Part shown: in pieces, positions 38,801 to 50,043 of the stretch | How positions within the stretch are numbered: position 1 is the first letter of the stretch | Layout: each line of letters opens with the position of its first letter | NCBI GenBank assembly: GCA_964036275.1 | Contig: OZ038433.1 | Location: 41,449,336 to 41,513,335 of the forward strand | DNA: 64,000 bases | From: Litoditis marina | Lineage: Eukaryota; Nematoda; Chromadorea; Rhabditida; Rhabditidae | Direction of reading: 5' to 3' | Made by a program: the position numbers and the translations under genes | The notes under the pieces: generated by a model | The model's input: the letters and a program-made list of their open reading frames with translations, nothing else | Told to the model about the DNA's origin: nothing | Database searches by the model: none

Positions 38801-41800
38801 CTAAAGCCGGCCCCTCCTCCCTTGATGAGTCTAGGCTGGCAACAGCTTGCAGCTCTTTTTTCCCCAACTCCTCTCTTTATATTTTTCATATTAATTGTTT
38901 TACGTCGTGCGCTGGACTTCTGCTTAACATAGAGCGCAAAATTATTTTAACATAGAGCGCGAGACTTTTCACCAACACAAAGCGCAAGACTTCTCGTTAT
39001 CATAGAGCTCATATAGTTTTCTTCAACACAGAGCGTGAAAGTTTTTCTCAACATAAGATGCAATGTTTTGAGAGTTTGCGAGAGTTTGTTTTAGCATAGA
39101 GCGCGAGATTTCTCCCTAACAGGGGGTGCGAGACTTTTCCTTAACATAGAGCTTGAGAGTTCTCCCTAACATAGACTGCGAGACTTTTCTATAACATGGA
39201 GCGCGAGAGCTCTCCCTAACATAGAGCGCGAGAATTTTCCTCAACATAGAGTGCGAGAGTTCTCCTTTACATGGACCGCGAGACTTATCCTTAACATGGA
39301 GCGCAAGAGTTCTCCCTAACATGGGGTGCGAGAGTTCTTTTTAACTCAGACAACATAGAGCGCGAGACTCTCCTTAACATAAGGTGCGACAGTTCTTCTC
39401 GACTTAGGGTACCACATTTTTCCTCAACACAGAGCGCAACCTCAATTCGCAATTTTAGTCTACATACAGGTTCCAGCCGCAGCCGGTTTCAGAAAAATCT
39501 GAAATAAAAACAGAAAATCACGTACTTTTCACGCATTTCCTCCAAAAACTCAACTACAAAGTGCACAATTTTTCTCCTTTTCTCGACCAAAAGAACATTT
39601 TGCTTCGTCCACACAGACACACCAAGCAACGTTCTTATAGGAGTGGATTCTTACTGGCCTCAATAATCGAATTTTCGAAAATCTTGATTGCATTTCATAG
39701 TAGCTTCTATTAGACATAGATGGTAATATACGAATATTTCCAGTTTCTCGAAACCATATTGGAATCATACTATATGAGGGAAAATTACGTATATCGCACG
39801 GTGAAGCTGAAAAGAAGCTATGCTCATTCCAACGATCAGCGTATCATTGATCTACACACTCTCTCAAATGTTGGCAGATAAGCAAAGACTCATTTCGCGC
39901 TGCGTAATCAATTCGGATGTTTGCTGTTTTGTTAGTAAAATGAAGACAATACCTTGAAGCAAACCTTCAACTGCTCTTCGGTCCCAAGCTCCGCCCACTG
40001 GCTCCTCTGCCCACCAATCCTGGTTACGAAAGAAGACGGAAGAGGAAAAAGAGAGAAAGGAAAACGAGAAGAAAAAGGCTGAAGAAAAGAAACAGGTGAA
40101 CTCTATCAGAATATGACAATTTCTCGGAACATGCCACTGTGAACATGGGTTCGATTCTCCCACCGCCACCATACGGTATATTTTGCTTTATCGCGCTGGG
40201 TTTGCTGTCTTATCCCGTCGCGTCACGTTAATATTGGTATATTATGTCAAGTGTTGAGATCAAACTACATGAGCTTCCGTATAACATCATTTAAGATGGA
40301 GGAGGAGAAAAGAAAAACAGCTGCAAAACTGTTCGAAAGATGGAAGGCGGAGAGGGACGAGAGACTGCGGGAAGAGAAGAGGGTACAGAGAGAGAAAGAA
40401 AGAGAGAAACGGAAACAGGAAAAGGAAATGAAGGCAGCGAAGCGAAGAGACGCAGAGAAGGTAGGTTACTTCCTCTACAAGAGTAAGTTTTCGTAAGTTC
40501 TATTGAACCAAATTTTCGCATTCATGTCAAAACACATTCTACGGAAAAGAATTGTTTTTTTGTGCATTTTGTAATTTTCCTCTGCTGTTTTCAACTCAAG
40601 CACTTCACTCTTCGTGACACAAAAGTTTACAATCAAAGCAATGTGTCAACGTCCATTAAATCAACTCAGCCGGTTACCTGTAAGATAACCTGAAAAACGG
40701 TTACCATTGAACTGGATGGTTTACCAAAAAATTCCGGTTAGATATAGAATTGCCCAAAATTTCATCTGAATCCCGGTCAGCGTTTTATTGTATTCTCTTG
40801 TTTTTGTTACACAAAGAGAAACGTTTTGGTATGAATAATCCTGAATATATAATTTTCTCTTCTAACAGACATTTGTTGCGTGGAAAATGGAACGGTCCAA
40901 GTCACTTTCTGTCAGTCAGAAGAGTTTGAAACACCGAGAAGAAGAGAGGCGAGAGAAAGAGAGGAAAGAGAAGGAAACGAAGCAGAAGGAAGCAGAAACG
41001 GCATTCGACGCATGGTGAATAATAAAAATGAGAAAAAGTCACACAATGTAATATAAACTAGTAGAATAAGAAAGAAAGTTTCGCGTATACCCCAAAAGAC
41101 TAAGGAATGGATAAGTTCTGCCTGAAAACCATTTGAAGAGTGGAGAACATCCGGAACACCGCAAATCTGAATAGGAGATACATGTCAGAAGTGGAAACAT
41201 TCTATCAAACTATAGAACATTCGCACTGAGTACCGATGTTATCGAATACGATTATAACTTACTATGATTTTGGAGAACCCTCGTACTTAGTTGAAATTAA
41301 CAACGACGATGAACCGTTCAGTTTTAGGTTCTATTTCACATACGACCACTTCTGATAATAATTATTAGGGAAAATATGTTTTTGCTCAGGGTGGCCAGCA
41401 AACTCGACGCCAAGCAGACAGCAAAAGAAGCTCTGGAAGAAAAGAGATTGAAAGAGAAAGAGAGACAAGAGGCAGAGAAAGAGTACAAAGAGATGCTAGC
41501 ACAACAAGCCTATGAGACGTGGCTCGAAATTAAGGTAACATTTCAACCGTGATACTACCACAAGAAGGAAACGTTATTCATGTATGAACGAATAACCCAA
41601 CGAGAAACTCACCTTATTTCCCTTGAAATAAGGAGGACGCGGGGGGGGGGGGGGAGGGGGTAAGAATTGAAACAGGAAGAAAATATCAATGCTCTATCCG
41701 TCTTACGACATATACCGAGAGGAAGGCAACATCGGTTCAATCAATGCTTCTGTTACTCTCGATCGAATGTAAATTACCTTACCATTTAAGTCGCAAAAAC

Positions 41801-42320
41801 ACATCATATTCTACCTTTATTTCAGGAAAGTGAACGAGACATCGCGGAGCGTGTGGGTTCGGCAATGTCACGAGATTCGTCCCGCCACCTGCCCTGGGTT
41901 CCCCCGAGCAACACCATCCCCAGACAGTTTGTCAGTTCCGGGAAGAACCGGTGAGCAAAACGGAGTACAGTAACATGAATCATTCACTTCTCACATGAAT
42001 GTTCATCTTTATAACGTGTTTCTGATGTTCCAAATGACTCGTAGTAATACTCTCCACAACTCTTCAAAATTTTGGAAAAAATACGTATTGAAGAATGAGA
42101 AAAGTCGTAATGAATTAGTTACTCCCCAGTTGAGTGCCACGTATGATCACAAATCGGAAATGGAACCGCATGTTACTGAAGGTAGAGTGTTTTCACGTCT
42201 CCATTTTACTAGTGTAATTACAGACGTCGTTCGCTAGACCGTCGGAGTCGGACTGTTTCCGCCCAAATTCATCGGGTACCCAGGGCAGTCTCGGTCAAGA
42301 GCATCTACAGCTTAAAATGA
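35866..42320 (+). CDS. Trp/charged-repeat coiled-coil protein, MAP9/CCDC181-like
   Basis: Exons: 35,866-35,956, 36,390-36,469, 36,853-36,962, 37,508-37,594, 38,107-38,206, 38,573-38,682, 39,960-40,095, 40,296-40,460, 40,869-41,014, 41,390-41,534, 41,826-41,950, 42,224-42,320. These join in phase to 463 residues ending in TGA. The N-terminal half is polar and disordered (Ser, Pro, Asp/Glu rich; MSDLSGAGARIRSLTT). The C-terminal half is a highly charged helix with a Trp at the start of each block: SWLRKKTEEEK, LFERWKAERDER, TFVAWKMERSK, AFDAWVASKLDAK, YETWLEIK. This aromatic-then-Lys/Glu pattern resembles microtubule or ciliary proteins such as MAP9 and CCDC181, so a cytoskeletal role is inferred, not shown. 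The tail is basic (RRRSLDRRSRT). The first block exon (39,960) uses a weak acceptor, ttgaag. A polyadenylation signal follows the stop. A trans-splice acceptor ends at 35,858. Confidence 0.72.
36255..36345. repeat. Dispersed repeat shared with 318-416
   Basis: Intronic copy sharing attgcacagtca, tgaaacatgtt, aactcagaaacgt and caatgacaaagtgcacga with the copy at the left edge of the window, in the same order. Confidence 0.6.
38310..38433. repeat. 124-bp hairpin MITE, copy C
   Basis: Flanked by ttaa on both sides. Arms read aaagcaggacggttatgtg and cacataatcgttcttcttt. Lies in the intron between the coiled-coil exons ending at 38,206 and starting at 38,573. Confidence 0.9.
38885..39440. repeat. 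Minisatellite with a 24-27 base unit
   Basis: Around twenty diverged tandem units of the form taacatagagcgcgagagtt plus a few bases (ctccc or ttcc). It fills much of the largest intron of the coiled-coil gene (38,683-39,959). Reverse translation gives a repetitive peptide, but codon phase drifts, so it is not taken as coding. Confidence 0.85.
40668..40755. repeat. Foldback fragment related to 13,486-13,739
   Basis: Carries ccggttacctgtaagataac and then ccggttagatatagaattgc. These are the same ggttacc core words and the same aattctatatctaac terminus (inverted) as the NRDE2-intron element. Intron of the coiled-coil gene. Confidence 0.5.
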
Positions 42321-42343
42321 ACACAACTTGATCTCCATCTTTT

Positions 42344-42349
42344 AATAAA
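42344..42349 (+). promoter_or_regulatory. Polyadenylation signal of the coiled-coil gene
   Basis: Canonical aataaa, 24 bases after the TGA stop at 42,320. Confidence 0.7.
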
Positions 42350-44511
42350 AGTTATGTGCTTCCACTTTATAACTATAATATAATTTGTATTGAAAAACGA
42401 GTGAAAAAGATAGACGGTTTGCTTTTGAAACCGAACTGAAAATATGAAAAAGTTGATTGAAAGAGGGGGAGGGGGGATAAAAGTATAATATCGCAATTTT
42501 AAGTAAGTTCAGGAGGGACGCAAAACAGATAAAAGTGTTTCAGGTCGGCACAACTCTAGTTATCGAAACCGCCCTCAAAACTTAAAGCGAACAGGACAAT
42601 CTATCCTTCCGGTACTCAGTAGTGTTTTGCGTTTTGTTTCAACTGTAACAGAAATCAGTGTTACAGCTAATTCATCACCAGAAAGTTGAGCACACATACC
42701 CAGAATGCCAATTCTTTTTTCAAAAGTTTCCTATTCTGAACAGAACGAAGTACTTCAGTGCTTTCATTTATATGTTTAACAGATTTTTTGGGTTAAACTC
42801 TATTCTGTGTTAACTTAACTTTATCCTTTGCGGGGAGTCGTGCTCGGATAGAATCCTGCCGATGCCCAGCCGGGTCGACTCGGCTGGGCATCGGCAACGA
42901 ACGGGCTTTCCGCCGGCAAAGGCTAAAACCCGATAAAATCACAATTAAGAGGGGTCAAACTGGTTGATAAGGATATAAAATATGATTTTTATAAACTCGT
43001 TACTTTTCGAAAAGTTGTACAATGAGCAAGTCTTTGTACTCACGCAACTGTTCCCATGTGTTATCAGAATCAGATAAAGATCAGAACTGTGTAGAGCCAC
43101 AAAAGACGTTCCACATGCCATCTGTGTACTACACATGGCTGATCCAGCGCTTTGATTGTAGTTATGATCCTTTCTTGTAGGCACTATATAAACGTACACT
43201 TCGATCGCAGGACTGTCATTGAACGCTTCAATAGTTGAATTTGTCTCACAAATTTCACTGAATTGTATGTACGAGGTGTCACTTCACTCATATTATGAAC
43301 AAGGTACAATTAGTGCAAGACATGACATACTGTCTTCTTTTCGTACTTTGAGTCCAAAAGTCCGAACAAACCTAGTGCTTGGGAAAAATTTATGACAAAA
43401 TGATGAAAAACAACACATCTGTACAGTGCATCAATAACTTTCATTTTCTCATATGTTCTTTCGCCTTTCGAGCTTTGAGTTTGACGTTTTTTTTGTTGTT
43501 GTTTGAGTCACATAAGGCTCTCCTTTTTTTCCACAGTTGCCTGAAAGCTATTCCCTCTCCGTCTCTCTCTATCTCTCTTTTTCTCTCAATCTCTCAGTTG
43601 CTCTCTTTTTCTCTCTCTATCATTCTTTCTCTTCCCCCTCTCTCTTTCTCGCTCTCTTGAAATGTGTTTACTCCACTTGTTTCATCATTTTTACATTTAC
43701 TAATAGCTCCTAGGCAACTATTGAAAAAAACGTGAAAGCTGTTGTTTCGTTATTACACAATGTGTATAGAACATTCTATCATATTTCATTGAGCTTTTTG
43801 TCACCTCTATTGTATGTTATCTACCATAACGTTTTGAATACTTTCCATTATTCGGTATACAGAAGTTAATATTCAAAGGATTCTCCGTCAGTATGCGAAA
43901 CCTTTCCATGGAAGAATGCGATCTTTTGATCTGCATTTGGAGAATTTGTTACAGATGTAACTCGAGTATCGAGAAAAGTGAGGGTGAGTGAACAATAGCC
44001 TTTTCGAAAAATGTGGATCACAGATATAAACATGAGATAGTTGGAAAACATTTGTTGGACATCTTACCCCCGTTGGAATGACCTTGACTGATCAAGGACT
44101 ATACTACAATCTGAAATCGTGATTTCACACATCGAACTGATTCACTCCAAAATAGCCGGAACCAAACCAACTCCAGACATACAAATGCCCGTTCGCCTGT
44201 TGATCTCGACCTTCGGAAACATATAACTGATTCACTTTGTAAACACTTTGTAAACATACCTGTTTTGGGGGTAACTGTTCGGTTTCGAAAGTTATGTGCA
44301 ACGTGCAACGTACAACTACAAATCGTTTCGACCCTGAATGAAGACAATTCGACTTGACTCAGGATAGAATTGACTCAGGGTCGAAACAATTTTGAGTGGC
44401 ACATTTCACGGAGCACATAATTTCCTAATATAATCTAGAAGTTTTGTTGAAAGTAAATATAACATTATTGTTTGTTTTGGTTCGGTGATCTCTCCATTGT
44501 TGTAATTACAG
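42350..44511. other. Intergenic region with a GC-rich hairpin and CT-rich tract
   Basis: No gene recognised. A hairpin element lies at about 42,826-42,930. About 43,555-43,660 is a long ctctctct-rich tract. A good acceptor (gtaattacag) ends at 44,511 and opens the first exon of the next gene. Confidence 0.4.
42826..42930. repeat. GC-rich foldback element
   Basis: Near-perfect central palindrome (ccgatgcccagccgg and its inverse around gtcgac, about 42,861-42,896) with weaker inverted ends, cctttgcggggag and cgccggcaaagg. It stands out as GC-rich in an AT-rich background. Confidence 0.7.
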
Positions 44512-44549
44512 TTGGATTAATCAAAAACTGCCATTGTCTCGTCCACTAC

Positions 44550-47500
44550 ATGTGTCCCGTTTCTTCAGTTCGTCAAAGCCATTCACAAGCGTGTTCACTT
44601 CAGTTCAGTGAGTCTATTTTTGAATGAATTTCTTTCTTAGAGGTGTTTATTTGAGTCTGTTTCTCCTAAGCTGTGTTTACAACTTGTTAAAAATAAGGGG
44701 TTCCCCAAGTACTTGTGAAACAAGTACATTAACCGTACCGGAGCACGTGTTCGACATCAGTACCATTAGTTATTAAGAATGTAGTAAATCGAAAAATCAT
44801 GTGTAAAACGTAGGAGTGCTCGTTATTTGCTTTTTCAACGACGATAGGAGAACAGACAACATTCATCGGAATTTGATACGTATCCTATACACTTCAACAA
44901 AAAATTCGCAATGAAGTCTATTACTTTCCCATTTTCAGAGCGAGAAATGATTGAAACCTATGTGAAGCAGAGGTTCAAAACAGGTGAAAATTTATGATTT
45001 TCACGAGTTTTGTTGAATTCTGTCATAAAAATGTTTTTTCATCCCAATTTTTGAGGAGTTGAACCGGAACTTTAAAGTGCCTGCTAGGAATTGTCGAATT
45101 TCTCCTTAGTTTTTGACCACGTGAAGAAGAAGTGTTTGTTTCGATTCGCTTTTCTGGTCAATTTAACAAGTCGGGTATGTCGTGTTTCAGCTAACGCGGG
45201 AGAAGCGTATCGGAAGTTCATGGATTCGAATCTAGGAAGACTTGTCGGAAAAGTTGGTTCTGGCCAAGAATTAAGAACCGGTAGACGCGACAGACACATT
45301 TTTCGAAGACCACACTCGCTTCGCCTTCTTTCGGAGTGCCACATCTAGAAAAGTGAAAGTCGCGAGTTGAATTGAGTGTAAATCTATATTTCTAGTACTG
45401 ACCAAAAAGTATGTCGTGTCCAGATATATTATAGGTGAATTTTCTTTTCCGCAGTGGGGTGTAAGTTTGTCTGGTGAGGTCTATAAGGACAGTTTTAGGA
45501 TTCTCATCGTATCACTCTCCTTATGTAACAGTACGGATGCTCAAATATATGATTTGAAAAGCAATGAACTTCGCTTTTGCATTGTGTCAAGCAAACCTGG
45601 TTCTCCCACACAATTCTTTGCCAATTAGCAGGTCAATTTTGTAGCGGCCTCGACGAGACAGTGTGTCGGTCAGAGAGATTTTGTAGCGGCCTCAGTGACC
45701 ACCTGGCTTACTAGCTTTGTAGTTGTCTAATCGCTAAAATGTATACTTTTTTCTCAATTGGCTGATAGTCAAACTTTTTTGCTATGTTCCAGGCTCGGAT
45801 CGCAAACTACGCTTTGACGAGAGAGGAATGCGACCATCTACTGCTCGTTTGGAAAATCTGTTTCTTCTGTGAAACGAGTGTCGAGATAAAGGACAGTGGA
45901 AAACGCACAGGTGCACTCTCCATTTAGACTATATCTCCGGTCTCCGTCTCTCATCTGTTAGACTCCCTCTCCCCATCCCTTCTTTCTCCTTCTCTCCCTC
46001 TCTCTCTTCCTCTCTCTATCTTTCCCTCTCTTTGCTCTTCCTATACTTCTACTTCTAACTTTAACAAAGTTCATTGACAGCTGGGTGGATCTGCGAATGT
46101 CAGTGCATCTCCCATTGTCATGACTGTGCTGTCCCTCGCGCCAGAGGAGGTCATTTTCCCGATCATTGCTATCTCTACCGCAGTGAGTCATTTATTCACA
46201 CAAATCTTCGATAGAATGGCGTATTTATGTATGGGAACTTATCATTTCCACATTTCCATTGAAACAAATTATTGGAAAGGTTCACCGTTTTCAATGTGTT
46301 GAAGGAGATAAAATATCAAATTTCCTATGCATCTCTCACTCTGCATCGCTTTGCTTCAGAAGTTGGCCATGTGCTTTCAGTTATCAATCAATTAGTAGAG
46401 ATTAGGTTTTTTTTTTACTGCGAGCCAAGATTTAGACACGATTTATAGTCTCTAGGTGCTTGAGGCATCAAGATCATACTTTGCGCTTCGCCCCAATATG
46501 AGAGCTTAGCGAACGAATGCGACTTCAGTTGCAATTTAGTAGATCTTTGTTCCATTTTCGTAGTTCTTTGTTCTATTTTCGTAGTTCTTTGTTCCACTTT
46601 CGAAGTTCATCTTGAACAATTATTGCGAACAGAAACGATTTTTTTTTAGACTGACTTTGCTCAAAATTTTTAACTTCAGAACGAAAAGCAGTTACGGGAT
46701 ACGTCAGCAAAAAGTCAGGAGGTTGGTTTTCACCTAGGCATAACCTTTCGGACACATCTGTGATGTTCAACGTCATGAGTTTGTTTAGGTTATGCTGTTA
46801 ATATTTCAAGCTTACGACCTTAACTTTAGTCATTCCATACATACCGAGATTCAACTTACAGAATTCTCTGTCAATGTGAAAGAGGCCTATCAAAAGCATA
46901 TGCGACAAAAGTTTCCTCTTCTCTGCGAAAAGGTTAGTTTATGTCCTTTTTATCGTCGTTCTATATCGCCCAACTTTTCAACAAATAGGCTATTGTACAT
47001 GGAATAATCGAAGGAAAGCTCAGATCTAACAAACAGACTATGAAAAATCCGAAACAATAGGAAGAAATAGAGTATCCCTGTCTGAAATTGGTTATTTTTA
47101 GTCTGGTAATTCCGAGAAAGAACCTGATCAAGAACCGAACAAAGTTATTGCTCCGACATCTGAATTGGAAAACGAATGTGACAGTTATAAACAACAATGC
47201 AGGGATCTTGAAGCAAATCGTGAAGGGCTAAAGAAGGAGGTGAGACCAATTTTTGTTGGGAAAACATTCTGCGAGCGCATGCGCAATAGATGCGCGAGGT
47301 TTGCTTCCGTGCGTTGAGAGTAACTTTTGCTGACGTCACTACGCATGCACTGCGCAACTACCGCGCCCGCGCTTGGCAAACATAATCACAGAAAATAGTG
47401 TACTACTAGCAAGATAAATAAGTGTCACCGAACTGTCGATTACTGTTCGATCAAATGGTCATCAAAAGATTAGGCATAATTCATCTTTAGAGACGCTTCA

Positions 47501-49378
47501 GAAATGAGAATAAATTGCGGAAAAACAAAATAAAGAGGTAAATATAAATATTTTCATAAATGTACTCGGTCTAGTGTCAATTCATTAGTTCAGTTTTCTT
47601 CTCATTTTTCATAGTTTTCCAGTTTGAAAAAGAAAGACAGGATTTGCTGCGAAAGATGGCGGAAGACAAGCAAGAGTTAGAACGAACGACTGCCAAACTG
47701 TCCAAGTTGAGCACTGAAGTCAGTGAAGTGAAGAGAAAATGGAAGGCCTTTTCCACAGAACAGTCCTCTGATGTCAGAGAAAAGGTACAAAACGTGGTTG
47801 TTGAAAACATTGCAATATAATCTAATTATCAAATTTAGAGAATGATTGCTCTATTTCTCGGATGTGAGCTAGAAAAACATGAGCTATATAGTCACATGTA
47901 ATTGATTACGTTTAACACCTCTTCAACAACAAAACTTGCATGTTTTTCAGTTGAAAATGAAATTGAAGAACAATATTTTATCGAAATTTCAAGTTGCTCA
48001 ATAATAGAATATAATCTTCCGGATTCGGTCTGAAGTTGAATGAGTTGTGATTGTTTGGGGTCCGCTATACTTTTGAACAGCAATTTAACTCTCTCTTACA
48101 AATTTTCAGTTTAATGTGACTGAATAGGCATAGAAAATATATACCAGTATAAATATATATATATAAATATAAAACATATATATATATATATATATAAATA
48201 AATATATATATATATATATATAAATATAAAAAAAATATATACCAGTATACCAGTATAGAGAAACTATTCTATCGCCAATGTAAAATCTATCGTTTAATAA
48301 GTATACTTCCTTCTTAGATTATCGTTGAAGATGATTCGAATTTGGCGACGAGTGACAAACGCTTGCTGGAGTGTAAATGTCATGAACTTGAAGAACAGTT
48401 TACTCATCTACAAAAGGTTCGATGTAATTAGAATGATGACAACTTTACAGTTTGAGAGTTCTCTCTATTAGGTAACCGAAGAGAAGTAGGCAATTAATTC
48501 GAAAACATTCACTCACATCTAACTGTACCACCTTATTGTAATTAAAGGACTGAGACCCAGCCCTTACCAGTCAACTATGATGTGTTGTTTCTCTGATAGT
48601 AGCTCTGGTTCAGTACCGGGACGCCTTATGAGCTCCAGCTGCACCGTAGCAAAGTCTCATTTAGAGCTCACCTTTGAGCTGAACCATCTGGTCACCACCT
48701 CGCCCTGGTTTGGGTCACCTATACTAAGCTTACTCTTAGTAAGTTGGCAACTTCGATCTGGTTAAGCTCACCATTTGCATGACGTTGCTACGCACCCAGC
48801 CAGTTTGCCAGGCGTAGTCAATAATGTTTACCACACTTTCCAGAAAGTGGAGGACTTGGGTGTTAAAGCGTTTTCAACCGGGAATAGCAAGCTCATCTGC
48901 AAGATAACTCGAGCAATTCTTTCTACATCGGAAGTATCCTCGAAATTCATGGATGAAGTTGTTGCCGTAATGAGCAGAGGAAAAACAGAATTGAAGGTAT
49001 GGTTGATTTCGAGTAGAGAAATGTTTGAACTACGAAAAGTGCTGTAGGTTCACTTGAACAAAGTGTCACTCGTTTTGTTTCATGCTCCGAAAATATAGTT
49101 TAATCCCAGTACATTCGTGCAAACCCGCGAATTCGTCAATTGATTGGAGATGACTTACGAAAATTGTTGGAGTATATCCGAAAGAGTTTGTGGAGACTTT
49201 CAAGTGAACAACGAACACATATATAGCATGATCACATTTCGATATATTTCATGTGTTTGAAGGGGCCGTGTCTGTGAGATCTCTATTTCAGAATGCATCA
49301 GACGAGCTCATTCCCCTCGAAACAGAGTTTCCCACTTCTTGTAAGAATTATCGCAACGATGAAAAATATCTCGAATAA
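44550..49378 (+). CDS. Unrecognised protein: Cys/His cluster plus coiled coil
   Basis: Not matched to a family. Proposed exons: 44,512-44,607 (ATG at 44,550), 44,939-44,983, 45,191-45,252, 45,793-45,910, 46,081-46,182, 46,862-46,932, 47,102-47,239, 47,623-47,784, 48,318-48,416, 48,844-48,996, 49,292-49,378. They join in phase to 364 residues. The last eight exons are well supported by splice sites and phase; the first three are less certain. Residues about 85-140 carry a zinc-ligand-like cluster: ICFFC, then ICECQCISHCHDC, then HFPDHC. Spacing is near but not equal to RING or LIM (the His is directly followed by Cys). An EAYRK segment before the cluster resembles an EAYQK segment after it. 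From about residue 160 the chain is acidic and helical, with heptad-like FEKERQDLLRKMAEDKQELE. Convergent with the polycystin gene 666 bases on. A scaffold or ligase role would be guesswork. Confidence 0.6.
48150..48245. repeat. AT microsatellite
   Basis: Runs of tatata and taaatata in the intron before the exon at 48,318. Low complexity only. Confidence 0.85.
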
Positions 49379-50043
49379 TTTTGTTTTGTAGTTGATTGTG
49401 CGATTTATTCATGTATTTTAACACTTATTTTGATAATTTTTCTAGATACTGATTTTCAATTCTTGCTAAACCTCTGAACATCTTTCAAAACTTCTTCCAA
49501 TCCGACTGAATGACAATGCTTTCCCTGTACATTCATGTACTTCTATGAAACTTCCCCTCTTCAAGCCTAAATTACCGGGACTTTCATAATTACTGCACTC
49601 ACCTTAATTTTCATTTTTTATTCAGTTATTGTGTTTCTCAGCTGTCACTTATTGTAAACACAAATGCAAAACATTGGCTTATAAAGTTTTTGTATATACG
49701 TTGGTATTTCCTGAGTCATTTGAACTAGAAGACTTATTATCTGTCAAGAATAGAAGCTTAGTGAATTAGTAATAAAAAGGTGTGCAAAGAAAGTGAAAAC
49801 TGCATTTCTGTGAAACTTCAAACCAAACTAGGTCAGCGTTTCTTTTAGTTTTAGTGTAGTTGTAGTTGTAATTGTAATTGTAGGAATTCAACTGTCAGCC
49901 TATAGACGATTGCCACGAGAGTAACTGTCTCTACGTTGCATACATAAGAGACCTCAGCGACTAATTTGGAAAATTGTAAGATTACAAAATCATTTATTCC
50001 CAAAGAAAACCAGAAACCCAGAAAAAATGTGGTTTGAAACAGT
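49379..50043. other. Convergent 3' spacer
   Basis: Holds the 3' ends of the Cys/His gene (aataaa at 49,771-49,776, a candidate distal signal) and of the polycystin gene (reverse aataaa at 49,993-49,998, about 46 bases after its stop). No other feature is seen. Confidence 0.5.
49993..49998 (-). promoter_or_regulatory. Polyadenylation signal of the polycystin gene
   Basis: tttatt on the plus strand, i.e. aataaa on the minus strand, about 46-51 bases downstream of the TGA at 50,044-50,046. Confidence 0.65.

Noticed and set aside
39116..39322. Repetitive peptide encoded by the minisatellite on the minus strand
   Set aside because: The frame comes from the tandem unit itself; units differ in length, so the frame drifts, and the region is an intron of a plus-strand gene.
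45253..45280. Longer version of the third Cys/His-gene exon, ending at 45,280
   Set aside because: This donor also looks acceptable but shifts the reading frame of the Cys/His exon and brings in a stop. The donor at 45,253 keeps the frame.
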